The notes: a model not told the origin generated them from the sequence alone. Counted from the stretch's first letter, positions 19,490-31,654 are shown. The stretch is 64,000 bases of DNA from Skeletonema tropicum (GCA_037178625.1 CM074143.1:1488001-1552000); one strand, 5' to 3'. Numbers and translations: made by a program.

Positions 19490-21157
19490 ATGGGCAACAA
19501 CACCAACAACACCTGCGCCCTCCTCCTCCGCATCGCCACCTTTCTCCTCCTCCTCTACGCCCTCTCCCTCTCCATCCTAACCATAACATCGTGCCACTTC
19601 CTCTCCGCCCTCACCCCCACCAACGAATCCCACGGTGTCGGCCTAACCTCCTTCGAATTGGAATCTGGCGAGTGCCTACCCCACAGCACATTCATCCATC
19701 GCAATTACAATGGAATGGAAACACTCGCCAAGATTGGTGGGTACGTCGCTCCATCATGTGGTGCACTGGTAGTCGTATGTATACTACTCGAATGCTGTCG
19801 TCCAGTCCTGGGGGGCAAATGCCTCCCAACACTATTACTGCTGGGCTGCGTGGTATGTCAGGGACTTACCTTCTTTTTATTCCAAAGTGAATTATTCTGC
19901 GCCAAGAGTGAAACGATTGACATGTGTGTGATGGATCAGGCGGCGTATCGGAGTGTTCAGGCGACGATTTGGTACTTTGTGAGTTTGATTTTGTATGCGT
20001 GTGGGGGGACGCCGACGCCGTTGGGGAATCCGATGAGTGTGATGAAGCCTTCACAGCAGCAGCAGTCGCAGCCACAGCAGCAGCAGGGGGGAGGATACAA
20101 CAACAATGACAACAGAAATAATAATAACCGTAGCAACAACAACGACAACAAATCGAGATCGAAAAAAATGACAGGGGATTATAACAGGGAAGATTATGAG
20201 AGAAGACGTAAAGAGAAGAGGATGAAAGGTCGGGGAGTAAGTGGACGGAGTAAGCAGCAGATATATCAGGATATTGGTGATGGGAGGAGGTCCCCCCCAT
20301 CCTCCTCAAAGAGGAAGAAGAGTCACTCTTCAAGTAGGAGGAGTGGTGGAAGGAGGAGCAGCAGAGAGAACAGGGACAATCATAATAACAACAGCAGCAG
20401 CAGCACTGCATTAGTTCTTAGAGATCGTAGCAAAGAACGAACACATGATGATGATTATGTTGATACCGAACCAGATGGTATGGATTGGAGTGCGTATGAT
20501 CCAAAAGAACGTGATGAATATTATGATCGAAAGAGATGGAAGAAGAATCATCCACAGTCGCCATCATCATCACAGCCTCGTCGTGGTGGTGGTGGTGGTG
20601 GGGAGAATTATCGCGATCGAGACAATTACTACGATGAGGAAGAGCAACTTTATCTTCGAAATGGAGATGAATATTCGGATTATAGTCGAGGAGGGAGAGA
20701 TGATTATGATCGAAATGATAGTATGTATAGTGACCGAAGTGGATATTTGGGTACTGTGTATGATGACAGTCGATACAGCCGTGAGAACAGTCGTGGCAGC
20801 AGCAGGCATGATAGCTATCGATCGTCGGGACGATCACCTCGAGATCACTACGAAAATGATGATGATGATGGTTATGTTGATGATGATTATACCAAGGACG
20901 TGGACTCATATGGGGAGCCGTATGATGATCAGGATAGCAGAAGAGGAGATGATAGTTACAATGACAGCTATTATTCGAGACGTGCTTCCAATGACATAAG
21001 CAGGTACGACGAAAGGAAATCAGGGAGCCGTGCAATTAGTAATGGTGGGTATGGCGACGCATCTTACAATGATGAGTCTTATGTGGGTGAAGGTGGTGAT
21101 TATCAGGATGGAAGGAGACGAGATGATGATTACTACGATGGGCCACCTCTTACTTAA
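19490..21157 (+). CDS. Tetraspan membrane protein with long low-complexity tail
   Basis: 555 residues, one exon. The first 185 residues have four hydrophobic segments (CALLLRIATFLLLLYALSLS; CGALVVVCILLECC; CLPTLLLLGCVVCQGLTFFLF; ATIWYFVSLILYACGG) and a Cys-containing first loop (SGECLPHSTF), the plan of diatom four-helix, claudin-like proteins. From about residue 195 the chain is low complexity: Gln runs, then Asn/Arg/Ser-rich, then Asp/Tyr/Arg/Ser-rich (DDYDR, YSRGGRDDY), presumably a disordered cytoplasmic tail. Antisense ORFs over this tail are composition shadows. Function unknown. Confidence 0.75.
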   Translation: MGNNTNNTCALLLRIATFLLLLYALSLSILTITSCHFLSALTPTNESHGVGLTSFELESGECLPHSTFIHRNYNGMETLAKIGGYVAPSCGALVVVCILLECCRPVLGGKCLPTLLLLGCVVCQGLTFFLFQSELFCAKSETIDMCVMDQAAYRSVQATIWYFVSLILYACGGTPTPLGNPMSVMKPSQQQQSQPQQQQGGGYNNNDNRNNNNRSNNNDNKSRSKKMTGDYNREDYERRRKEKRMKGRGVSGRSKQQIYQDIGDGRRSPPSSSKRKKSHSSSRRSGGRRSSRENRDNHNNNSSSSTALVLRDRSKERTHDDDYVDTEPDGMDWSAYDPKERDEYYDRKRWKKNHPQSPSSSQPRRGGGGGGENYRDRDNYYDEEEQLYLRNGDEYSDYSRGGRDDYDRNDSMYSDRSGYLGTVYDDSRYSRENSRGSSRHDSYRSSGRSPRDHYENDDDDGYVDDDYTKDVDSYGEPYDDQDSRRGDDSYNDSYYSRRASNDISRYDERKSGSRAISNGGYGDASYNDESYVGEGGDYQDGRRRDDDYYDGPPLT

Positions 21158-21438
21158 AACATAGTCTTTTGCTTTTGTAGCATGTTTAAAAGGAACACAT
21201 TTGAAAACAGAGCAAGGCAGAAGATTCGGAATTCGGAGTATCCAAGCTTCTTTCAGAAGGCTAGAGATACCCGTCCTCGGAGCGGCTCTAGTCCCGTATA
21301 TTCGTGACTCACAGCGTTAGGAGTTAGAAGCTTGTTCCCGCCGCCGCACGCACAATGTAACCCAGGGATAACCCTCCAGATAACCCGATGTACATATCTG
21401 ATTCTGTAATTTAATGTTTCTGTTACATATGTACTTAT
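21158..21438. other. Short convergent intergenic region
   Basis: Shared 3' region of the tetraspan gene and the first DUF6824 gene. Nothing recognisable. Confidence 0.4.
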
Positions 21439-22891
21439 CTATTGCCCGTCCTCTGGTTCTTTGCTCGCTTGTTCATTCATCCCAACAAAATTGGTCGGTG
21501 GTGGAGGGAGGACTTGTGAATTTTGAAGAAGCTGGAGCTGTGGATTTGCCTGCAATGTCTGTTGAAGTTGCAAATCCAGCAGTTGTAACTGTTGCTGCTG
21601 CTGAAGTGCCAACCTATTCCTTGAAGAAGCATCCGAAGTTGATGCCAGAAACTGATTTTGCTGTAAAATATTGCGTTGAAATTGTTCTGTTTGTTGCGTT
21701 TGTTGGGGCTGGTTAGCATTAGATATTCCTACGCTTGAATTTGGCTGGTGTGACATATTACTCAACAAACCACTGAGCGAAAGCGTATTTAAAGATGTAT
21801 TGGACTGTTGCTGTACATTCTGTATTGAGTTGTTTTTGGCCGGATAATATTGAGGCCCCATTAAGAATGGAGTAGATGTAGATATAGACTCAGGAAGTGA
21901 CGCAGATGAATGCACATTCTGCTGAAGGCTCTGAGGAAGAAGCTGTTGCTGTTGCTGTGCTCGATTCAGCAGATTATTCAACCCTTCATACAAAGCAGGT
22001 TGAAGTGCAGCTTGTGACTGCAGTAACTGCCCCAATGGATTCTGATCCAAACTATACTGCTGTTGCTGCAAAAGCTGCTGTGGCTGTGCAACTCCATTCT
22101 GACCTACGCTTTGATTGGTCGTATTGTCTGTAGATGTTGGGAGGGTGGTGTTAGTGGTACTGGATTGTTGCAATTGCTGAAGGAGAAGTTCCTGCTGGAG
22201 ATTGGATTTTTCAGGCTTATGAAGTGACTCTCTTGCAAATTGTCCGTTATTCCACGTGCCTGCTGCCCCTTCCCTCCTAGTAGCAAGTCCATGATTTGCG
22301 ACAGACGATGATTGATTGAATCCCAAATGGTTAATAGTAGTCGCGTGTAGTTGCTGTTGAAGACAACTTGGTGGATCAACGCTTTGCGACGAGTTTCTAC
22401 ATGCATCGCCAGCCTGTGACTGCGACGGAGGAGGTAATCCTAGCCGACGACGCCTCCTCTTCTCTTTCAGAGATTCTCCCTTGATCACATATGCCATTGC
22501 TTGGGCTGCTCTATCGGCTGCATCTCTCCTCGACAGCTCGTTCCATTGACCAGTATCAGGACACTTCTTGAGAAACCGGCCAGGTGGATCCATCGAGTAG
22601 ATTGCTTCAACGATGGCTTTGGAGATGTCCATCTTTTGCTTCTTCGTGCCTGTCATGTAGGCATCCTTTGAGAGACGGATGAAAAATATAGGTTGTTCGA
22701 AATGATTGCGTTCAAATTTGTTAGCAAATGATATTATATTGTGGTCACCACGAATCAACAGGATATCATTGATGAATGCTCCGAAATCTCACCTTTTTCT
22801 CCTCGAGCATCGTCCGAAACTGCTTATTGCCTGGATGTTGATTGAACCAAGCTCCGCGGCCGGACAAAACATCGTTCGTTGTTGGATCCAT
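21439..22891 (-). CDS. DUF6824-domain protein with Gln-rich C-terminus (divergent paralog)
   Basis: Exon 1 is 22793-22891 (MDPTTNDVLSGRGAWFNQHP, 33 codons), then a 127-nt GT-AG intron, then exon 2 21439-22665. Joined length is 441 residues. The DUF6824 domain covers about 1-100: NDVLSGRG, HPGNKQFRTMLEEKK, then DAYMTGTKKQKMDISKAIVE, GRFLKKCPDTGQW and DRAAQAMAYVI. A basic patch (KEKRRRRRLG) follows, then about 320 residues rich in Gln, Asn, Ser and Leu. The domain has no known biochemical role; a basic patch plus Gln-rich tail resembles transcriptional regulators, which is only inference. Same architecture as the three copies at 31-33, 50-52 and 58-60 kb, but clearly diverged in the tail. Confidence 0.85.
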
Positions 22892-24937
22892 TTTTACCTC
22901 CTCCGTCTTGTAGGAGATGAAATTTATTCTCTTTCTGGACGCAGGTAGTTTGAATTGATACCGTCAGAGAATAGTGTGCAACAGGATTACCATACACCAT
23001 CACTACTCACAACCATCGTCTATCATACTTGTGATGATGCAGTACTTATTTACCAGGGAACGCACGTTGAAAGCGGTTCTATTAAGGTTTCGTGGACATC
23101 GAGATGACTGAAAGTACACGCGATCAAGAAGGTTATTGTAAGTAGGTTTGTGAACGACAAATTCTGTCGGAAGCAGTAGGCCTAATTTTACCTACACGCA
23201 CCTTCTGAATTTTTATCTGCAGCGTGTTGGGAAGGACACAATCAATGCATAGGAGTGGTACTGCATAAGGCCCAACAGACATTTTCTATTAGGCCTTTGC
23301 TTTACCAACACTCAATGAGGCCGGCGACTTGCAGTACTCCAACTTTTACTTCGCCAATTCTTGAATCAGGGAACGAACCGCTCGCTCGGGCAGAAAAGTT
23401 GTTACGGCACCCATCAAGAATCAAGATGCTGCAAGCGACTTAAATGTCTTCAATTAATCCTTATGATATCAAGGCTTACACGACAATATCTTATTATGAA
23501 ATCCTACATCATGTATTTAATCTGCATGGAAGACTGTGGTTATGCTCATTTGAGGTAGTACATGCCAACAAAGTATCTCTGAAGATTTGAATTACAGATT
23601 ACTGCTGAATCTGAATAGGTCAACAGCATATTCATACTCTTTACAAAGTATTTTGGGCAACAGCACATTTTTGAGTCATCATTTATAAGTGGGCAGTGTA
23701 GATGATCATTTATTGCCATGAATATTGCCACTATGACGAAAGAGTCGACTGATTGTGCGTGTTATTTGAAATTATTCGAACTTGATAGCATCATGTATTT
23801 CAACAATAATGATTTGTTATTGGTAGTGTCAAGATGAAGGTCACCAAATTATTGTTCCCCCTAGCTCTTATAGTATAATAACATAGATTGCTGCCTCGTA
23901 CAACGTCTCTCCCCATTTCATTGCGCCAGTAACCACCCAACAGATGTTGTGAATAGCATTTTCATCTTTTTCAAATCAGGTAGATACTCAAGGATTATTT
24001 CGTTGACATAGCTCATGAATAGTCCAACCTGGCGGCAAATCAAAGCTGATTATTGTTTTGATCATTGAGGGTGGCAGTATCAGTAACAGGGAAGCGAAAC
24101 GCCTTTAAATATAACGATGACATCGTCTGCAGCGTCGTCCGAGCAAACTTTCTCGGCCATAATAACGTATCAACCGACACCGACGACCGCCCCATAATGC
24201 CGCCATGTTGCAGATACCTTCCTTACATATCATTACATGATTTACGCCACGGCTTCCATTCATTTGTTGCGTTAGCCGCCCCAACATTTAATGTGCATAA
24301 AAAATATCTTGTTGCGATCGATGTCCTCATTTTTCGACACTACACGCTATATTTTGAATAATTCGCCACCTGCAACGCCGACCGGCGGCTCTAACGAAAG
24401 CTGATAAGATGCGCTAACAGACTATCACTGGTTGCTGCAGTGGCTGGTCGCCCATGGGGTGTAGAAGTGCCATGATGTAGGCCGTAGGGGGTGTAGGATA
24501 GGTGTTGTGGGGTTTAGGAAAATGTAGAAGAGGTTCTGTAGATTAGCCACAAATTCTAGTGTCCTAAATTATTTGTCGTACAAATCGTTGCATCTGGAAG
24601 GGGGACACCTAGGAAAACCGTGATGGACATATGTCCATCAAGGGGGCTTGATGGACATCATATTTGTCCATCAAGACTCATATCATATCACTAAAGAAAT
24701 TAGGTAAATGTTGCATTATCGCTACCTAGACATCATTGAACCAACAATTGGAGTCTTCATACGCCGAGCTATGGATATGTCATCATGATGTCCTCCACTC
24801 CTAAGTATGGCCACAGTTATGCACAACTACTAAATACACCTATGGTACTCGGCTTATTCGATCTTATGTGATGGATAATTCGATTGCTGCTGCAGATTCA
24901 GTAAAAGATTAGTTGCTGACTGATGTTGATCGCCCCG
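22892..24937. other. Non-coding stretch between DUF6824 gene and relic
   Basis: About 2 kb with no supported gene. Short ORFs (for example plus 24065-24361) lack domains. It contains the hairpin pair at 24621-24673. AT-rich, no obvious terminal repeats. Confidence 0.5.
24621..24673. other. Two adjacent hairpins built from the same motif
   Basis: TGATGGACATATGTCCATCA (24621-24640) is a perfect 20-bp palindrome. Eight bases later TGATGGACA (24649-24657) pairs with TGTCCATCA (24665-24673) across a 7-nt loop. The same 9-base word is used four times, alternating in orientation. Confidence 0.85.
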
Positions 24938-25560
24938 TCAGGGATGGGGCAGATGAGGAAAATGACATGGAGGTGACGCAGACGTGTGCACATTCTGCTG
25001 ATTCAAGAGATGATGGATGGCAGTTGTTGGGGAATCAGTCGGAGAATCAGTTGGTTTGAACTGTTGCTGCTGCTGTGCCTGATTCAGCAGATGCCGTCGA
25101 GACGACGTCACAGCATTCAAAGCAGTTGAAGTGCAGTTTGTGGCTGCATTAACTATCCCAATGGGGATTATTCGGGGGACCCAAAATGTACTGAAGCGAA
25201 GAAGAAGTTCTTGTTGTTGCTGCTGCAACGTCTGGACAAGTAGTAGCTGGACCAATCCAAATCCATTATGATCCGCACTTTCATTGCTGGAAGTGGAAGT
25301 ATGGTCTGCAGCTGCAGATGGCAGTTGTACAGCGCTAGATTGTTGCAATTGTTGTAGAAGATGAAGCTGTGCAGATGTAGATTGTCATTTCCAAGCATAA
25401 GAAACACAGATCAGTTGTAGATCTGGGCACAGCAAGCTCATGATGTGCCACTGAAGATGAAATTTGATTTTGATCTAACATATGATTCATTGTCTCGTCT
25501 CGTTTAAGACGAACGGTCGATCAACACTCTGCGATGATTTTCTACCCACATCATCAACAT
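24938..25560 (-). pseudogene. Decayed DUF6824 gene fragment (Gln-rich part only)
   Basis: Minus-strand reading shows the same Gln/Leu/Ser phrases as the DUF6824 paralog at 21439-22891 (LLNQAQQQQQ, LLNQQNVHTSASPP), and the DNA matches 21890-22405 in order, including GATCAACACTCTGCGATGATTTTCTAC near 25519. The frame changes and stops occur within it, and the N-terminal DUF6824 domain and its first exon are absent. A truncated, dead copy closest to the 21-kb gene. Confidence 0.7.
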
Positions 25561-25603
25561 TATTATCATGGTCATCCTGTGGCTTCTGACATTGCCATGA
25601 TCT

Positions 25604-26062
25604 TTGGCGGGAACCGCAGTTCTTCTTCCATCTTCATTCTTCATAATGTCCTCTCCACAATTGCAGGCCATATCCAAACACCTCCAACATGGCCCAACAA
25701 GCTTCACTAGAATCCCATCATACATCCTCGAACGAGCTGACTCTATTTGGAGATTGAAACAACGCAACTACCACTATGGGGGATCCTACAAAACTCCTGA
25801 TCCTAGCACCTATCTGCTACCTACTACAAACAATTTCAATTTTTCGGGAGAACAGTTTGCTCGCAAACGGCTCAGCGGGACTCTAGCTGTCATACAAGCA
25901 CTCTATGAGAGCAACAATGGCCCGATAACCGCATCATCACTTAAAGATGACCAAATTTCATACGGCAGAACTGTTTCCCAAGGAAATAGCTCTCAGTCGA
26001 CCTCAGCGTCGTCTCAACCATCCACAGATGCTTTTCTTGTGTACAATACCAGTGATACGTAG
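25604..26062 (+). CDS. Hypothetical protein
   Basis: 152 residues; a second Met at residue 15 (MSSPQLQAISKHLQH) is an equally good start. Middle part is protein-like (ILERADSIWRLKQRNYHYGG), the C-terminal 45 residues are Ser/Gln-rich. No domain recognised. It lies just left of the duplicated block, next to the DUF6824 relic, so it may itself be a remnant. Confidence 0.35.
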   Translation: MAGTAVLLPSSFFIMSSPQLQAISKHLQHGPTSFTRIPSYILERADSIWRLKQRNYHYGGSYKTPDPSTYLLPTTNNFNFSGEQFARKRLSGTLAVIQALYESNNGPITASSLKDDQISYGRTVSQGNSSQSTSASSQPSTDAFLVYNTSDT

Positions 26063-26128
26063 TTTACCATAACACAGAAATAACCTGAAGCCCCCACAAA
26101 CAGTTCCGATCATTATTTGCCGTGTTAT

Positions 26129-26776
26129 AAAAAAGCACCCGGGTGCCATGCCCTCTGGGCAACTGATGTCACCCGTCCTGCCCTTCGGCTATGGTACTTT
26201 TTCCCTCTTCCGAAGAAAAAGTAGAGAGATCCGCACCATGATGAATTGATCTCTACTATGTGAATGCTGCCACACCAGTTCCCTGAACCGTATGATTGCC
26301 CTCGGTAGCCTGTTGTTCGAGTGAACGATTGACATAACCGTCTCTGCGCTCAATCTTGACACATTTTGTCTCCTCGGCAGCTGCTACAGCTACTATACTG
26401 ACTACTGCTCCCGAAGTCTTTCGCTAGATGTTATTAATGATTTGCTCAAGACGCTTGGCAACTTCCGGATGAGAAACAGTGCATCCACGGTTTGAATGAA
26501 TTATCAGGTTTTTGCTCTCTATCGCTGGTTTATCCAATTCATATCAAACCATGGCCAATTATTTGATGGTGGTGCTCAACCCAATGTTCAATCAACTTAT
26601 CAATGTCTCCTGCAAACTTACGCATTTAATGCGCAAAATGCATTTCCATTCACGCGAGTCTTGGGAAACCCGTTGAATATGAATAATGATGTTACCGCAC
26701 AACCAAATTACGATAACACATATTTGAGCTCGATTGCAATCTTCTTCGGTAGGATCTTGCTCATGGACTCTTCTTC

Positions 26777-26814
<38 letters not shown>

Positions 26815-28369
26815 TGGGGTTGTATTCACTACTGTCGCTATCAAAAACATTAAACGTAACAGTAATTTTCCTCTTCTATTAAGAATCATTTCTAATGATG
26901 TCATTATCTTCTGAGAAGTGATCTGCATTTTTGGACATTGCCGCCGGAGAAGTTTGGTCCCTTTCGATCTTCTTTACAACATCACCTCCGGCATCATCCT
27001 CCTCACGGTTGATACGGACACATCAGTATGCAAGGTCGTTGTTACTGTTTGCTGCTCCGTCGACAGATTGCAATGTAGCACCAATGAATCGTCTAAGCCA
27101 GACTCGTTCCCTTGCCACTTCTCAACAAGTTCTAGTTTGTGCTGATTCTCATCTTCTCCAAGATGATTACTCGCGCGTAGATTAAGGCTTAGCCATCGTT
27201 GATGTGTCCGCAGACGATGTGAAAGTGGCGGCCGATCCACATCAAAATTATTTGCTGCTGAGGCTTTGATTGTCTCACCTTCTTCTTGGTAATGGCACAT
27301 ACAAAAAAGATCCAGCCAAAGCATTTTGTTTACATCATTTGTACCATATCAGAGGAAGGATTCATTTAGTTTGTTCCAATAGGCACCGCTGTATGTCATT
27401 TCAGTACAACCATTGGAATCATCGTCCGAACCATTGCAGTAGTGTTTGGCCAATTCTATTGCATATTGGCAATTGGCATCATTGATGTGAACATCATTCT
27501 TCCTTACATTCGCAAATTCAGCAGCCAAACATAGTACTGCATATATCGCGGTGATAGACCAAACACCCGGTTGAGACTGAGTCGACAGTTGCCTCGCACA
27601 GAGAATTACCAAGTACGTGTGTTGACATCATCTGAGACGCGTTTGATCAACTCAACGAAGAGCAAACGAGCATATAAGCATGTCGAGTCTCTGCGACGTC
27701 TCGCCAAGACATGTCGTCACGGGAGCGGAGTCAAAATTTTTGATGGTGAGAGTTTCTCTCTCCTAGTGCAGTATTTTGACGGTAGGTTAATCAGCGAGTT
27801 TAGAGACGCGATTTCAATTACTGCAACAGGAGATTGCATATTGACTACATTATTAGATGCTTCGTCAGTAGGGGTGCTCGGCTTGTGATTGGGTTCTCAT
27901 GGTCACTAAAAAAGTTGCTAAGTGATGAAAAACTCCATCTCCGTTACCAAAAAACTCCGTGTGACCCCGCAAAAAAATGAAATTATTCCTACGTAGAAAT
28001 ATTTGTCCTACTAAGCCAACCGCTCGGCGCTCGTGAAAATCTAGTATTGTAGCAAGCTATCTACAATGGAAAAAGTATGTCAGAAAAAGCGAGAATGCAT
28101 ACGAAAGCATCTCACACGAGGATTGCACTCACAACTACATAGAGGAAACACAGTAAACTGCATGGGCCTACGGCGAACAGTGCAACCATCACTTCTATCA
28201 CTTGCCATCCCTCCCCCGATCATCAATATACTCGTCGTTGTTCTGCATCCTACATGAGAGCAGCGCAGCAGTAAAATAATAAAATAATCCCTCCCGTGAG
28301 CGTCGACCACAACATTGACACAAACAAACCCGCCGGCGACACTCTCCATCACCGCCTTCATCTGTAATC
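26129..28369. other. Left part of duplicated block, no clear gene
   Basis: Several mid-size ORFs on both strands (for example minus 26974-27324 and 27349-27612, plus 27571-27888) are identical in copy 2, but none has a recognisable domain or splice support. They may be pieces of an old element; the identity only reflects recent duplication. Confidence 0.45.
26770..26814 (+). repeat. (TCA)n microsatellite
   Basis: Run of TTC then ATC trinucleotides. The corresponding run in copy 2 (45427-45472) differs in the number of TTC versus ATC units, one of the few differences in this half of the duplication. Confidence 0.95.
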
Positions 28370-29687
28370 ATGGGGCGGAGCAACCAAAAGAAGAGGGAAA
28401 AACGACGCCAGCAGCAGCAGCAGTGATGATGACAGCAGCAGCGAAGAGGCAAAGCTGTCAGCAAAGCTACCAGCAAAACTGAAAGACCAACACGCCGATG
28501 CTGTGGAGACAACAAATCATTCACTGTTCAATGCATGCCAGATTATCGTCGCCGTGTTAAGAAATTTATGCAACATTTGGAGACGGAGTACCCTGAAGTC
28601 TATAATGAAGTTGTGTACGAACTCAGCTCCGAGGAGAAAGCAGATAAAAGTCTTCACTATCACAACGCAACGCATAGTTTCTACTACGATAACTTTCCCA
28701 CCAAATTTTTGCAATCCGTCTTGAGTAATCAATAGAAAGATGAAGAGAAGGAGATTCGATATGTCTATGATCATTTGTGCTAATACCACGATGCCATCCT
28801 CAAGTGCGCGGAGTTCTCCCCTTACGATTTACCACGCAGCTATCGGATTCAAATGGCGCCGTATCGAGAAACTTGTTACATTGGAACCGGCAGGTACTGT
28901 GAAAAAGCCGACAAGCGCCCCGCCGAGTGTTTTGATACGCGACGAAATAAGTGACGCAATGAAGCTTCTACGCAATTATCGCAGTGATGTTGAGTGGCTA
29001 AAGGGGAATTTAGCGGGGATAGTGAAGAATGCAATGGAAGGACGAGCGACTGAAAATGGGAACATCAAAGATGGCGGAACTGCTGCTGCAGCTGTTGCTG
29101 CTGCTGCAAAAGCGACTGAACTACTTGTGCAAAGAATGGCAGGAATGGAGAAACGTTCGGGGCATCTTCTTCAGTTCATACCAATGGCAGTTTGCAAGCT
29201 TACGCGTCCTTGCCTCAGAGACTGGAGGCACGCCTCTATCCTTAGTCCACGCACCAGGATCCTGATGCATCGTAGCAGAAGAAGCACGGATGCCTTCAAC
29301 AGATTCTGGGTGGAGAAGATGGCTGCAGGGGTTTCCTTCAAATGCAATTCTAGATGGCAGTGGCAAGCAGATTGATACAACAGTCAGGCATTTCCGCCTC
29401 TTGAAGAATGGCAACTTGCCACGCAGCTTCAGGAGATTTAAGGAGATCCTACGACAATCGTCATGGAATTGATGGAGAAAGAAGTTGAAGATGAGATTCG
29501 CATTCGTCACGTCCATGATATGGACTTTTTCTTCTTTAGAAGCACTTATGACAAAGCTTTGAAAGGTGTCCGGGAGAAGTATCCAGAATTTGCAAGTGCA
29601 AAGAGTGACTGGAAAGTGTCAACCTACTGTAGGCAGATGAAAGATGTAAATGTCTTGCTTAAGAAGGGAGCCATAAATTTGGTGTAG
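28370..29687 (+). pseudogene. Decayed protein-coding gene, copy 1
   Basis: Starts MGRSNQKKREKRRQ and then hits a stop. Protein-like pieces follow in shifting frames: DYRRRVKKFMQHLETEYPEV (28535-28735), a continuation after a stop with YHDAILKCAEFSPYDLPRSY, WLKGNLAGIVKNAME, KEWQEWRNVRGIFFSSYQWQ, and finally IRIRHVHDMDFFFFRSTYDK to the stop at 29687. Together they suggest an original protein of roughly 430 residues with several stops and frame changes. Copy 2 carries the same lesions. No domain recognised; a transposon-derived ORF is one possibility. Confidence 0.5.
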
Positions 29688-29994
29688 CTTAATTTTAAGT
29701 ATTAATTATTTGTTACGGTGTAATGTTCCAATACCGTCGTCAATTAGTTTGATTTTGTGCTTATGACGCACGTTACCTCGTTGATTGCGGGGGTTTCGGA
29801 TACTTGGCTGTCCACGTGAAGAAACCCGTTCAAGGGGCACTTAGGAGTTTTTAAGCCCTTATTCTTGACCCTGCATACTTCTGCATACTTTTTCCACTAC
29901 GTATATAGCAATGAAGTACTTTGCCTTAGTCTGTCCGATAATGGCTGTCATCACACCTTCATCCTAGCATATCTTTTTACTAAGTATATTTCCA

Positions 29995-30626
29995 AACGAA
30001 GCGAGCGCAGCTAGCGGAGCATCTCCATGGGGAAGATGAGCCGAGCGGAGCGATACGATGTTCTAAGTGGAGCGTTGCTCTCACAGAGAACTATATTCAG
30101 TCTAAGTCAGATGCGTACAGTTTCGGTCCTAATAAGAAAGATATAAATATAATGTTTACCGAGGGACTATTGCCCAGGGGTCGAACGCTGGGTCTACCAA
30201 TTGCCGGTTGGTTGTTTTTCCACTAAACTAACAATAATATCATGCAAACAGAATACAATATTCCTTACCTGCAGCAAGCAATAGCAGTCCATTAAGTTGA
30301 TGGGAAGTAGGGACTGGGCGTGACATCGTGCGAACACCAAACATCGCCCATGATGTCGGATATTTGCGGGATAGTCTGGCCTGGTATCACGAGAGAGCTA
30401 CCTCTTGTGCAAATCCACTACACTACTTTGTTGCTGCAACTGGATGCAACTTAGAACATCGTATCGCACCGCTCGGCTCATCTTCCCCATGGAGATGCTC
30501 CGCTCGCTAGCTGCGCTCGCTTCGCATAGTTCTCTGTGAAAGCAACGCTCCACTTAGAACATCGTATCGCACCGCTCGCCTCATCTTCCCCATGGAGATG
30601 CTCCGCTCGCTGCGCTCGCTTCGCAA
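29995..30626. repeat. Inverted and partly tandem 100-bp repeat
   Basis: The unit at 29995-30094 (centre GCATCTCCATGGGGAAGATG) recurs reverse-complemented at about 30526-30626, and its first three quarters recur again reverse-complemented at 30450-30525. So two head-to-tail copies face one inverted copy across about 350 bp. The tRNA-like sequence lies inside. The same arrangement is found in copy 2. Confidence 0.85.
30166..30237 (-). tRNA. tRNA-like sequence or tRNA pseudogene
   Basis: On the minus strand a 72-nt stretch has an A-box match (TAGTTTAGTGG) and a B-box-like GTTCGACCCC at correct spacing. The acceptor arms TTATTGT and GCAATAG pair over seven positions (two G-U). An anticodon stem ACCAA/TTGGT encloses a 7-nt loop with GGC at the anticodon position. 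Against it: two mismatches in the T stem and C instead of U at position 33. Probably a tRNA-derived relic. Confidence 0.3.
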
Positions 30627-31654
30627 ACATAGTGAAACAGCGTGATTGGAAACGGCGGCTCCCTATGTCTGCTGACAAGAGTATTTCTCTCAACTTTCGC
30701 TTCCCCCCTCCTCCTACTCTCTAGAGAGAGAGGAGCAATCAAGAGAACAATTCTTTCCGCCAACATTTTTGCAGCACACAGCTAGCTACCACATTACCTC
30801 TTTCACCTCATCGTCATCTACGTCTGTGCCCTTCGAGACGTAACAAATGCATCGGCTCAGGGAGACAATAGAAACATCGCGAGATGATGCCTTACCTTCC
30901 ATCAATCACCATCACAACAATATCAAGAAGCAAATCTCCTGCTTGACATTTACTGAGTTACACTCGCACTTGCTTGATTTCATCTAAAGTTGTTACCAAG
31001 GTTCCCTGCGTTGAGCTGACTGATATGATGCTTGCCCCCCTTACGTACCCCGAGTAATTTTAAGAAGTGATTCTTTCTTGCCCCTCCTCTCTTCTACAGA
31101 TAGCACCTCTATCTATCTCTCTCACTCAGTCTACGTGAAGGCTTCTATGACCTTACAATTTGCAATGTGTAATAACTTCATGATCAGTTCTTAGCTTACA
31201 ACAAATAATCCAATCCAAATTCCCGAGACACAAAACTGACCGGTCTGACGTCACCTGACATAGGTCCTCTTACTTTGCCTTTGTCTGTCCGATAAGTAAT
31301 GGCTGTCACACCTTCATCCTAGCTATCTATTTACTATTTTTCTCCACTTCTATTGGATTGCTACAGAAAGCAAGAAGCGGGCGGCGTTGAGCGTTGATTG
31401 AGTCCTAGCGTTGGCGTTGACGGACGCCTGTCAACTACGCTATGGCAAGCCAGCCATCCTACCTTCAGCAGAATCATTTCAGAAAATAATAATCATGAGA
31501 CCATCCAACGCCCTCGTCTACTGCTGCTCCTCTCACAATAATGATCAACTTTATCATACTCTTACATGATGTGCATTATGGTCACATGTGAAGACGACTC
31601 CAGCACATTCAGAAAAATATTCATGCCTATTTCTTTTCTGACACGCTCTGCATT

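Larger units (their letters stand above)
29688..31654. other. Non-coding part of duplicated block
   Basis: No gene. Holds the inverted/tandem repeat at 29995-30626, the tRNA-like sequence and, from 30622 rightward, the 3' flank of the DUF6824 gene that is shared with the inverted copy 3. CTCTCTAGAGAG near 30718-30729 is a short palindrome. Confidence 0.6.

Noticed and set aside
20418..21035. Long antisense His/Tyr/Asp-rich ORF over the tetraspan tail
   Set aside because: Low-complexity shadow of the sense Asp/Tyr/Arg-rich coding sequence; no independent signal.
26496..26882. 128-codon ORF with a polyserine run (also at 45153-45539)
   Set aside because: The Ser run comes from the TCA microsatellite and the rest shows no domain; identity between copies only reflects the duplication.
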